27,218 nucleotides of DNA from Phoenicibacter sp963592435. GTDB taxonomy: Bacteria > Actinomycetota > Coriobacteriia > Coriobacteriales > Eggerthellaceae. Under the pieces are notes generated by a model. The model saw nothing but the letters and a program-made list of their open reading frames with translations. It did no database searches and was not told the origin of the DNA. This document shows positions 1-6,581 of the stretch, piece by piece. Location of the stretch: positions 1 through 27,218 of the forward strand of contig CAVAWT010000021.1 in assembly GCA_963592435.1 (NCBI GenBank), in the 5' to 3' direction. A program made the translations under genes and the position numbers. The first letter of the stretch is position 1. Each line of letters starts with the position of its first letter.

Positions 1-108
1 AACTTTGCAACTCGAAATTAACAAAATAGCATCTAAAAGTACCTTAATTTACAGTGTGTAAGTTATTTTGGCATGAGAATCTGCTAAATTTCTGATTTTT
101 GTAGACGC

Positions 109-208
109 ATGGCAGCCATGGGCCCCCAGCTACAGAGTCCTATCTAGACATTCCCCAGCGTAGGGGATGGCTGCCATGGGTGGACGGGCACGCGCCTATG
201 GCTGCCAT
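109..208. repeat. ATGGCWGCCAT palindrome cluster 1 (3 copies)
   Basis: Perfect copies of the 11-bp odd palindrome ATGGC(A/T)GCCAT lie at 109-119 (central A), 167-177 and 198-208 (central T), just beyond the 3' end of the tetR gene. The copy at 167 is preceded by a CCCC/GGGG mini-hairpin (154-166), and the whole 151-178 block recurs at 1494-1521 with two mismatches. Positions 1-108 show no gene or structure that I recognise. Confidence 0.85.
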
Positions 209-250
209 GGTAGCATCCAGAAGAAGTGTGGGGGGTGGGAAGCACAAATT

Positions 251-967
251 TTACAAAACAGAAGGCGTATTGTTAACGTAATACCCTTTATACCCTTGCA
301 AATCATCGGCGAGCGCGAAGACGATCATGTCAATGTCTTCCACACACTGGCGCGTCCACGAGTCGACACCATATTTCTCTATGCCTTCATCTTGGATCGT
401 CTTGAAATAGCCTTTATAAAGCATGCAAACACTGCGATTCAAGGTTTTCGCCTTGTCGTAGGTTATCGCACCTGCGTCAGCGCACTTCAGACACATTCGA
501 AAATCACGTCCCATAAAGTCTGCGGTGGAAAGCATTTCTTTGAAAATTTCGTTGGAAGCGGTGATGTTGTTTGGAAACATTTCGTAATATTCGCTCATCG
601 ATTTATTAAGCTCAACGTTGGAGTTTTGGAAGAAGATTTGATCGTAGGCTGAGATGTGCGAAAAAGCCTCGCGACAATAACAATCCCAAACACCAGAATA
701 AATATCCCACGGGTTTTTCCAGTGTACCTGCGCTTTGTTGAGACGAATAATGTAGTTCTCAAGAATTTGAAGGTTTACGAAATAAACAATTTCTTCTTTC
801 GAAGAAAAATAGCGGTAGAGCGCGGCACTCGAGCAGTTAAGTTCGTTTGCTAATGCACGAATTGTCAGATTCTCAACGCCGATTTTTTCTGACAATTTGA
901 TGGCGCCATCGATGTACTCTTTTCGATTTAAGCCCTTAAAATAGGTCGAATTTTCTTTATTTTTCAT
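251..967 (-). CDS. TetR/AcrR family transcriptional regulator
   Basis: This 238-residue protein has a TetR-type N-terminal helix-turn-helix at about residues 15-60 (GVENLTIRALANELNCSSAA, then LYRYFSSKEEIV), the classic pattern for this family. The larger C-terminal part is the presumed ligand-binding and dimerisation domain; I cannot assign a ligand. It lies 59 nt downstream of the GrdX-family gene on the same strand but has its own likely promoter. A perfect 15-bp palindrome sits between the -35 and -10 boxes, which suggests autorepression and perhaps control of neighbours. The palindrome-repeat cluster follows its stop codon. The family call is firm; the regulon is unknown. Confidence 0.9.
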   Translation of the reverse strand: MKNKENSTYFKGLNRKEYIDGAIKLSEKIGVENLTIRALANELNCSSAALYRYFSSKEEIVYFVNLQILENYIIRLNKAQVHWKNPWDIYSGVWDCYCREAFSHISAYDQIFFQNSNVELNKSMSEYYEMFPNNITASNEIFKEMLSTADFMGRDFRMCLKCADAGAITYDKAKTLNRSVCMLYKGYFKTIQDEGIEKYGVDSWTRQCVEDIDMIVFALADDLQGYKGYYVNNTPSVL

Positions 968-992
968 GACACCGCCAGCCCTAACTTATGAA

Positions 993-1022
993 TCTTTACT
1001 GCAACATTACTAATGTTATCAA
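993..1022 (-). promoter_or_regulatory. tetR promoter with operator-like palindrome
   Basis: On the minus strand, TTGATA (1022-1017) and TAAAGA (998-993) are separated by 18 nt. The spacer contains most of a perfect 7-1-7 palindrome, AACATTACTAATGTT (1003-1017). A symmetric site between -35 and -10, directly upstream of a TetR gene, is the usual geometry for an autoregulatory operator. The box and palindrome are seen directly; binding is inferred. Confidence 0.6.
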
Positions 1023-1026
1023 AAAT

Positions 1027-1416
1027 TTAAGAAATTCTTGGGACAACATTGTCAATTATCGATAGGTCGATAGTTTTAAAGTCGTTCTCAACCTTCTCAG
1101 AATACGACGCTGGACTGGGATTTATTTCCTGCCATTCGTTAAAGACTTGGATGCATTTATCGATCATCATAATTGATTCTATGTTATCGCGATCACATTT
1201 TGGGTAGACAATTACGCTTCTAAAGGGAGTTTGATTGGGCTTAAGCGAACCAGCTTGTGGATGCGTGAGCAGGATGTGCTTGTCATAGACAAGGTCGCGA
1301 GTCTTCAGCAAAACCTCTTCATAGCTCTCCGCAAGGACTATGGCTGCCATGCCTTGATATTTGTCTGCGACCTTGTCATTGTTTGTCACAATTGTCGCTT
1401 TTTCCAACTCCCACAT
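1027..1416 (-). CDS. grdX: GrdX-family protein (orphan)
   Basis: This 129-residue protein resembles GrdX, the small protein of unknown function usually encoded at the head of glycine/sarcosine/betaine reductase operons. Matching blocks are the N-terminal TNNDKVADKY, the EEVLLKTRDLVYDKHILLTHP core (residues about 33-54) and KPNQTPFRSVIVYP. No selenoprotein reductase gene (grdA, grdB, grdE) is visible in this window, so the gene is out of its usual context. The start at 1416 has a GGAGA ribosome site about 9 nt upstream. Part of the coding sequence (1338-1352) is the same 15-nt word as in the intergenic palindrome repeats and encodes Gly-Met-Ala-Ala-Ile. The family call rests on remembered family motifs. 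Confidence 0.72.
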   Translation of the reverse strand: MWELEKATIVTNNDKVADKYQGMAAIVLAESYEEVLLKTRDLVYDKHILLTHPQAGSLKPNQTPFRSVIVYPKCDRDNIESIMMIDKCIQVFNEWQEINPSPASYSEKVENDFKTIDLSIIDNVVPRIS

Positions 1417-1443
1417 TTACATCATCTCCAAAGAACAAAACCT

Positions 1444-1566
1444 ATGGCTGCCATTAGTGTCACCCTATGGCTGCCATGCGTCTAAAAACCGAATTTCCCA
1501 GCGTAAGGGATGGCTGCCATGCGCTTTTGGGTACGGCTACCATCATTGCCACCCTATGGCTGCCAT
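1444..1566. repeat. ATGGCWGCCAT palindrome cluster 2 (4 copies plus 1 degenerate)
   Basis: Perfect copies lie at 1444-1454, 1467-1477, 1510-1520 and 1556-1566, with a two-mismatch copy at 1533-1543. All have central T on the plus strand, i.e. CATGGCAGCCATAG in the sense of the leftward aro transcript. They fill the space between the pheA stop (1573) and the grdX start. Two copies share the longer flank ACCCTATGGCTGCCATGCG. Spacing is irregular (23, 43 and 46 nt between copy starts). Confidence 0.88.
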
Positions 1567-1572
1567 GCGCTT

Positions 1573-2730
1573 TTAAATAACTTCCGAGTAAGAACCGAGG
1601 TAGCGATATTCCTCCACAACATCATCGAGTGAAGCCATCAGGCGCTTGAACTCTGGCGCATAAACTGAGCAGTCGATGTCGAAATAGAACATATAATCGA
1701 AATCGCGGTTCGGAATTGTGCGACTCTCGAGTTTGATGAGGTTGATCTCAAGCGTATTGAAACGTGCAAGAACTTTGTAGAGAGAGCCTGGCTCATTTTT
1801 TGCAATGACTGCCAATGACGTCCTGTCGGCGCCGGGATAGATTTCCAAATCTTTCGCTATGCAGGCAAAACGAGTGTAATTTGAATTGTTGTCCTCGATC
1901 GATTTTTTCACAAAATCAAGCCCGTAGACCTCGGCCGCGTTTGCGCTTCCAATTGATGCCACTGTGTTGGAATCACTCTCGGCAACCATCTTTGAAGCCA
2001 TTGCAGTGTTTTCCGCAACGTGAATTTTCACGCCTTTTTCGCGCAACTCTTCAATTAAGCGTGAGCATTGCTCGATCGCTTGCTGATGAGAATAAATGTC
2101 GGTTATGTCTTCGAGTTTCGTGCCTTGTTTTGCGATCAAGTTTTGAGAAATTTTTAAGCGAACAGTTTTTACGATGTAGAAATCAAATTCGCGCATCAAT
2201 TCATAAACGTCGTTAACAACGCCTGCATTTGAGTTCTCAAAAGGCAAAACTCCAAATTTGCAAAACCCTTCGTCGACCGCTTTGAAAACGCTCCTGAAGT
2301 TTGGAAAGTAGGATATGTTTGCATGTTTGAAAAGCTTGTCTGTTGCAATTTGAGAAAAAGCGCCTTCGACACCTTGGCACGCAACAAAAGCTGTGTCGCT
2401 CATTATTTCAGGCGTGTTCTCGATTGCGCTATCGATGCGTTTAACAATTTCAGAATCTGCATTGTTTTCTGCAGATTGTTCACTGCGAGAAACCTCGAAA
2501 AGAGTATTATAGAGGGCATTTACATAGGATTTGCGGGAAGCTGGAATGTTCTCGAGAATTGTGGAGAGCTTTTTGCGCTCGCGTGCTTTGTCGAGAACAG
2601 GCATGTCGTTTTCACGCTTCCACGCAGCGACCTTTTCTGCAACGTCCATACGTTTCAAAAAAGTCTCGACCATCGTGTTGTCGACTTCGTCCATTTCAAG
2701 TCTAATTTTGTCTAAACCATTCTCTGTCAT
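1573..2730 (-). CDS. pheA: Bifunctional chorismate mutase / prephenate dehydratase (P-protein)
   Basis: The enzyme converts chorismate to prephenate and then to phenylpyruvate for phenylalanine synthesis. The 385-residue protein has the full P-protein order: an AroH/AroQ-class chorismate mutase helix bundle (about 5-90, with a KRENDMPVLDKARE segment), prephenate dehydratase (about 113-290, beginning CQGVEGAFSQ and ending in the NSNYTRF active-site motif), then a C-terminal ACT domain (about 300-380, with PGSLYKVLARF and an ESRT variant of the ESRP phenylalanine-sensing motif). Its start overlaps the tyrA stop by 4 nt, and AGAGGA lies about 8 nt upstream, so translation is probably coupled. 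It is the last aro gene of the leftward operon, and the palindrome cluster follows its stop. Confidence 0.95.
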   Translation of the reverse strand: MTENGLDKIRLEMDEVDNTMVETFLKRMDVAEKVAAWKRENDMPVLDKARERKKLSTILENIPASRKSYVNALYNTLFEVSRSEQSAENNADSEIVKRIDSAIENTPEIMSDTAFVACQGVEGAFSQIATDKLFKHANISYFPNFRSVFKAVDEGFCKFGVLPFENSNAGVVNDVYELMREFDFYIVKTVRLKISQNLIAKQGTKLEDITDIYSHQQAIEQCSRLIEELREKGVKIHVAENTAMASKMVAESDSNTVASIGSANAAEVYGLDFVKKSIEDNNSNYTRFACIAKDLEIYPGADRTSLAVIAKNEPGSLYKVLARFNTLEINLIKLESRTIPNRDFDYMFYFDIDCSVYAPEFKRLMASLDDVVEEYRYLGSYSEVI

Positions 2731-3581
2731 TTTTGTGTCCTCTTTTCTTCCGATTTTCGCTTAATAGCGTCACCTTCTGCTAAAAATTCGTTCAAAGCTT
2801 TTGAGTCTTTTGCATCAATTGCATCTTTGCAACGTTGCAAGTTCTCAATTGTGTGCCCGATGACATCACTTAAATAGTCTGCGTTTTCTAAGAAAAGCTC
2901 CGTCCACATTCCTGCGTTCATCCAAGCTACGCGAGTTAGGTCTTTCCAGCTTCCTGCAGAAAAACCGTCGTGTGCCAGCGCGAGCTCGTTGTTTGCGTAA
3001 GCTGACGACACGACGTGTGCAAGTTGCGAGGTGTAGGCTATGATTTTGTCGTGATGTTCTGGAGTTGAAAGTGTGTAAAACGCAAACTTGCAAGGAGCAA
3101 GTGCAGTCTGGACTCTGTCTATCAAGACAACTCTATCCATGTCAGAAAGATCATCCTTTGGCACAAGAATCATAGGTGCGCCTTCAAACATGTTGGCTTT
3201 TGCGTTTGCATATCCTGAAAACTGTGTGCCAGCCATAGGGTGTGCGCCGATGAAAGTGAAACCGTGTTCATCAGCAATTTTCCAGCAAGCTTCACAAATT
3301 GTTCTTTTTGTTCCTGCAGCGTCTATGACGATCGTGTTTTTATCGATGTCTGGAGCATATTCCTTCAACCATGAAACGCAGTGCTCAGGGTAGCTACATA
3401 AAATGATGAGTTCGCATTCGTTAATGTTATCTTTAGTTAGCAGTTGCTTACATGAGTCAGCCATGGCTAACTTGCAAACTTCATCGTTCCTGTCCCACGC
3501 GAAAACATCGACGCTTCCGCCTTTTAAGGCTTTTGCGAATGAGCCCCCTATGAGACCCAGACCGACAACACCAACGACCAT
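2727..3581 (-). CDS. tyrA: Prephenate dehydrogenase
   Basis: This enzyme oxidises prephenate to 4-hydroxyphenylpyruvate for tyrosine synthesis. The 284-residue protein begins with the Rossmann NAD(P) motif VGVVGLGLIGGSFAKAL, and shows the family blocks IDAAGTKR and FIGAHPMAGTQFSGY (substrate-binding His). The length fits the catalytic domain alone, with no C-terminal ACT domain. Its ATG directly abuts the aroF stop codon (TAAATG) and its stop overlaps the pheA start, so aroF-tyrA-pheA form one tightly coupled operon. Arogenate specificity cannot be excluded from sequence alone. Confidence 0.93.
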   Translation of the reverse strand: MVVGVVGLGLIGGSFAKALKGGSVDVFAWDRNDEVCKLAMADSCKQLLTKDNINECELIILCSYPEHCVSWLKEYAPDIDKNTIVIDAAGTKRTICEACWKIADEHGFTFIGAHPMAGTQFSGYANAKANMFEGAPMILVPKDDLSDMDRVVLIDRVQTALAPCKFAFYTLSTPEHHDKIIAYTSQLAHVVSSAYANNELALAHDGFSAGSWKDLTRVAWMNAGMWTELFLENADYLSDVIGHTIENLQRCKDAIDAKDSKALNEFLAEGDAIKRKSEEKRTQK

Positions 3582-4601
3582 TTATTCACTCTTCATTGTG
3601 ACAGCTTGGCGAATGATGTCGATCCTTCGCATTGCGTCTTCAAACTGAGCAGGTGTTAAGGCTTGTGCGCCGTCAGACCAAGCAATCGAAGGGTTGTCGT
3701 GGACTTCGATCTCAAGCGCGTGTGCTCCAGCTGCGGTTGCTGCCAGACACATCGGCGTGACGTAGCGTGTGTAGCCTGTCGCGTGGCTCGGGTCTGCAAC
3801 AACTGGCAGGTGAGTTAGACCTTTAAGCACAGGGATTGCGCTTAAGTCGAACGTGTTTCGCGTGCGAGTCTCAAACGTGCGGATGCCACGCTCACAAAGC
3901 ATAACATCTTTGTTCCCACCGCTCATGACATATTCTGCAGCCATCAGCAGTTCATCGATCGTTGAAGCCATTCCGCGTTTCAAAAGGACTGGAGTTTTGA
4001 TTTTTCCAAGCTCTTTTAATAGTGAGAAATTTTGCATGTTGCGCGCGCCGACCTGCATGACCTCGACGTCATATTTCAAGAAGGTCTCGATGTCTCGGAT
4101 GTCCATAATTTCAGTGACAATCGGCATGTCGCATTCATCAGCAGCCTCACGAAGAAGTTTCAAGCCCTCTTCACCCATGCCTTGGTTTGAATAAGGTGAA
4201 GTTCTCGGCTTCCAAGCGCCACCGCGAAGCATTGTAGCTCCGCTTTGTTTAACGCTTTTTGCGATTTTCAGCAGATTGTCGCCCTCAACCGAACAAGGAC
4301 CTGCGATAACATTGAAATGATCGCCTCCCAGCTTAACACCGTGTCCGCAGTCGATAACGGTGTCTTGCGGGTGAAATTTTCTGTTTGCAAGCTTGAAGCT
4401 TTCTGACACTCGTGTCACCTTGTTAACAATTTCCATCGACTCAATCAGATATGGATCAAGTTTTGTTGTGTCGCCGACGAGACCAATTATCGTCTCTGAC
4501 GTTCCTTTTGATATGTCGACCTTGATATCTTTGGTTTTTAGCCACTCAATCAGGTGGTTTAGCTCTTCTTCTGTCGCTGTGTTTTTAACTGTTGCTATCA
4601 T
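3582..4601 (-). CDS. aroF: 3-deoxy-7-phosphoheptulonate (DAHP) synthase, type I beta
   Basis: This enzyme condenses phosphoenolpyruvate with erythrose 4-phosphate, the committed step of the shikimate pathway. The 339-residue protein matches the Thermotoga-like layout: an N-terminal ferredoxin-like regulatory domain (about 1-70, MIATVKNTATEEELNHLIEW) and a TIM barrel with GPCSVE, RGGAWKPRTSPY, LLKRGM and PVVADPSHATG. In characterised relatives the N-terminal domain mediates feedback inhibition by tyrosine or phenylalanine; that is family knowledge, not seen here. It is the first gene of the leftward operon and shares a 101-bp divergent promoter region with aroC. The ribosome site is weak (A-rich AAGAAG tract). 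Confidence 0.95.
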   Translation of the reverse strand: MIATVKNTATEEELNHLIEWLKTKDIKVDISKGTSETIIGLVGDTTKLDPYLIESMEIVNKVTRVSESFKLANRKFHPQDTVIDCGHGVKLGGDHFNVIAGPCSVEGDNLLKIAKSVKQSGATMLRGGAWKPRTSPYSNQGMGEEGLKLLREAADECDMPIVTEIMDIRDIETFLKYDVEVMQVGARNMQNFSLLKELGKIKTPVLLKRGMASTIDELLMAAEYVMSGGNKDVMLCERGIRTFETRTRNTFDLSAIPVLKGLTHLPVVADPSHATGYTRYVTPMCLAATAAGAHALEIEVHDNPSIAWSDGAQALTPAQFEDAMRRIDIIRQAVTMKSE

Positions 4602-4702
4602 GACGTTTTCTTGTTTCTTCTTTCTTATATCGCGTTAACAGTGGGATTATGATAGCATAAAGTTAAGAGAATAAGTTTATTAAAAGAAATGAGTTTACAA
4701 AG
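4602..4702. promoter_or_regulatory. Divergent aroF/aroC promoter region
   Basis: This AT-rich 101-bp spacer separates divergently transcribed aroF and aroC and must carry both promoters. On the minus strand, CATAAT (complement of 4647-4652) preceded 17 nt upstream by TTATTC is a plausible -10/-35 pair for aroF. I see no clear plus-strand consensus or good ribosome site for aroC, and no leader peptide, T-box or TRAP-like structure. Confidence 0.4.
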
Positions 4703-5884
4703 ATGGAATATGTTACAGCGGGAGAATCGCATGGACCAAAGCTGACGGCGATTGTCACAGGTGTTCCGGCGGGTTTAAGCTTAAACGAGAAAAGCATTGC
4801 GTCTGACATGAGGCGTCGCCAAAGCGGTTATGGCAGAGGTGGAAGGATGAAAATTGAGACGGATACTGCTGTCATAACGAGTGGTGTTCGCTTCGGAAAA
4901 ACTCTGGGAACGCCGATTTCAGTCGACATTGTCAACTCCGATTGGGTAAATTGGCAAGACAAAATGGCAGCTTTTGGGACTCGACCTGATGACTGCTCAA
5001 GAGAGGTGACACCCAGGCCAGGTCATGCCGACTTAGTCGGGTTCATGAAAACGAACACTGATGATTGTCGAGATATTTTGGAGCGAGCTTCGGCGAGAGA
5101 AACTGCAGCTCGAGTTGCTGCTGGCGCGATTGCGCGTGAGCTTTTGGCTAGCGTTGGAGTCGAAGTTTTCTCTTGGGTAAATTCAATCGCTGACGTGTCT
5201 TATGATGATGCAGAGGAAATTGATTTTTGTAGCAATGAAATTACTCAAGACTTGCTCGCGAAAATTGAGTTTTCGCAGACCCGATGCCCTTCTGAAAATG
5301 CAACAGAAAAAATGATCGAGCGCATCGAGGAAGCAAAGGCGGCAGGGGAGACTTGTGGAGGAACTTTCAGAGTCATGGCAACTGGGCTCATTTCTGGCTT
5401 GGGGTCCTATGCGGAAGCTAAAGAGCGCCTTTCTTCAAAACTTGCACAAGCGATGTTTTCGATTCCTGCAATCAAGGGATTCGAGATCGGAGCTGGTTTT
5501 GCAGGCGTTCAAAAACTCGGCACGCAGTTTCACGACGAAATCGCGCTTGAAAACGGTGCTTTCACTCGAAAGTCGAACAATGCAGGAGGCTTGGAAGGTG
5601 GGATGACTAACGGAATGCCACTTGTGTTGAGCGCAGCGATGAAGCCAATCCCAACATGCATGAATCCACTTGAGACTGTAAATCTCGACACGCTCGAAGT
5701 CGCAAAAAGTAGCAAAGAGCGAAGCGACGTTTGCGCAGTTCCTGCAGCTGCAGTTGTTGCGGAGGCAGAAGTTTCGATCGTGCTGGCGGATGCCTATGTC
5801 AAGATGTTCGGAAACACAAACATGTCTGACTTGAAAGAAAATTTGAAGACTTATGAAAGCAGGCTTTCTGTTATATCAAGATGA
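4703..5884 (+). CDS. aroC: Chorismate synthase
   Basis: This enzyme performs the FMN-dependent 1,4-elimination of phosphate from EPSP to give chorismate, the branch point feeding pheA and tyrA on the opposite arm. The 393-residue protein has the signature GESHGPKLTAIVTGVPAG near the N-terminus, RRRQSGYGRGGRM (residues about 37-49), PRPGHADLVG and the later GGLEGGMTNGMPL block. Length is typical of the larger Gram-positive form. The aroK ATG overlaps the aroC stop (ATGA at 5881-5884), so the two are translationally coupled. Confidence 0.96.
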   Translation: MEYVTAGESHGPKLTAIVTGVPAGLSLNEKSIASDMRRRQSGYGRGGRMKIETDTAVITSGVRFGKTLGTPISVDIVNSDWVNWQDKMAAFGTRPDDCSREVTPRPGHADLVGFMKTNTDDCRDILERASARETAARVAAGAIARELLASVGVEVFSWVNSIADVSYDDAEEIDFCSNEITQDLLAKIEFSQTRCPSENATEKMIERIEEAKAAGETCGGTFRVMATGLISGLGSYAEAKERLSSKLAQAMFSIPAIKGFEIGAGFAGVQKLGTQFHDEIALENGAFTRKSNNAGGLEGGMTNGMPLVLSAAMKPIPTCMNPLETVNLDTLEVAKSSKERSDVCAVPAAAVVAEAEVSIVLADAYVKMFGNTNMSDLKENLKTYESRLSVISR

Positions 5885-6459
5885 AGTGTAAGCTCAAAAA
5901 AACAATCTTTGTAATAGGTTTCATGGGTGCTGGCAAAACGACGCTCTGTCGTCGCCTTGCCAAGAGTTGCAAGTGCGAGAGTCTTGACACGGATGTCTAC
6001 ATCGAGCGCATGAGTGGAGAAAAAATTTCAAAAATCTTCTCTGAAGTGGGAGAGGCTGGCTTTCGTGACATTGAAACGATGTCTTTAAAAAGGATTGCAG
6101 AATCAGATCACATCCGCTTTGTCTCTTGCGGTGGTGGAATTGTTATGCGGGAAGAAAACGTTGAAATCATGAAGAAAAGCGGCGTTGTTTTGCACCTCTA
6201 TTCTGATGCTCATAATGGAGAGAGGCGCATTTCAAACAAGAAAACGCGGCCGCTTTTTAATGATGTGGAGGAAGCCCAGAAGCTGTTTTTGAAAAGGTTG
6301 CCACTCTATGAAAATGCTGCCGATTTAACTCTTGATACGACTGACAAAAGTTCAAATAAAGTTTTTTGGGAAGCTCTTGATGTACTACAAGACAATAAAT
6401 TAATCGAAAAAATTCATGGTAGCCATAGCGGCAATAAAAAAAACTCATGGCAGCCATAG
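5881..6459 (+). CDS. aroK: Shikimate kinase
   Basis: This enzyme phosphorylates shikimate at the 3-hydroxyl with ATP. The 192-residue protein has a P-loop GFMGAGKTT (residues about 13-21), the shikimate-binding DTD motif (LDTDVYIE), an arginine at FRDIE, a CGGGIV block and a lid region with RISNKKTRPLF. The family usually ends near 165-178 residues; the last ~15 residues here (KIHGSHSGNKKNSWQP) are encoded by DNA that contains two copies of the palindrome repeat (6416-6426, one mismatch; 6447-6457 perfect), and the TAG stop is part of the repeat flank CATAG. The tail is therefore probably acquired and non-conserved. Confidence 0.93.
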   Translation: MKCKLKKTIFVIGFMGAGKTTLCRRLAKSCKCESLDTDVYIERMSGEKISKIFSEVGEAGFRDIETMSLKRIAESDHIRFVSCGGGIVMREENVEIMKKSGVVLHLYSDAHNGERRISNKKTRPLFNDVEEAQKLFLKRLPLYENAADLTLDTTDKSSNKVFWEALDVLQDNKLIEKIHGSHSGNKKNSWQP

Positions 6460-6535
6460 CTGAGATGGCAGTGTAAATGGCAGATAGGGGTCATGGCAGC
6501 CATAGGGTCTAGGGTTTAGGGTCGATGGCAGCCAT
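6416..6535. repeat. ATGGCWGCCAT palindrome cluster 3 (3 copies plus 1 degenerate)
   Basis: Perfect copies lie at 6447-6457, 6493-6503 and 6525-6535, all with central A on the plus strand, and a one-mismatch copy at 6416-6426. Partial ATGGCAG words lie around 6464 and 6477. The last two carry the flank ATGGCAGCCATAGGGT. Relative to transcription, these have the same orientation (CATGGCAGCCATAG) as cluster 2 beyond pheA, so the repeats cap the 3' ends of both divergent aro arms. Confidence 0.88.
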
Positions 6536-6581
6536 AGGGTTGATGAATTAATTGAAAGTGATTAAAAAAAGGATAGATTAA

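Noticed and set aside
167..652. Plus-strand open frame opposite tetR
   Set aside because: It is antisense to a convincing TetR protein, begins in the palindrome repeat, and has no recognisable domain or ribosome site.
109..1566. ATGGCWGCCAT repeats as a CRISPR array
   Set aside because: Units are 11 bp, spacing is irregular, copies occur in both orientations and inside a gene, and no cas gene is present.
4602..4702. T-box, TRAP or leader-peptide attenuator in the aro divergent region
   Set aside because: The spacer is only 101 bp, with no leader open frame rich in Phe, Tyr or Trp, no terminator stem and no T-box core sequence.
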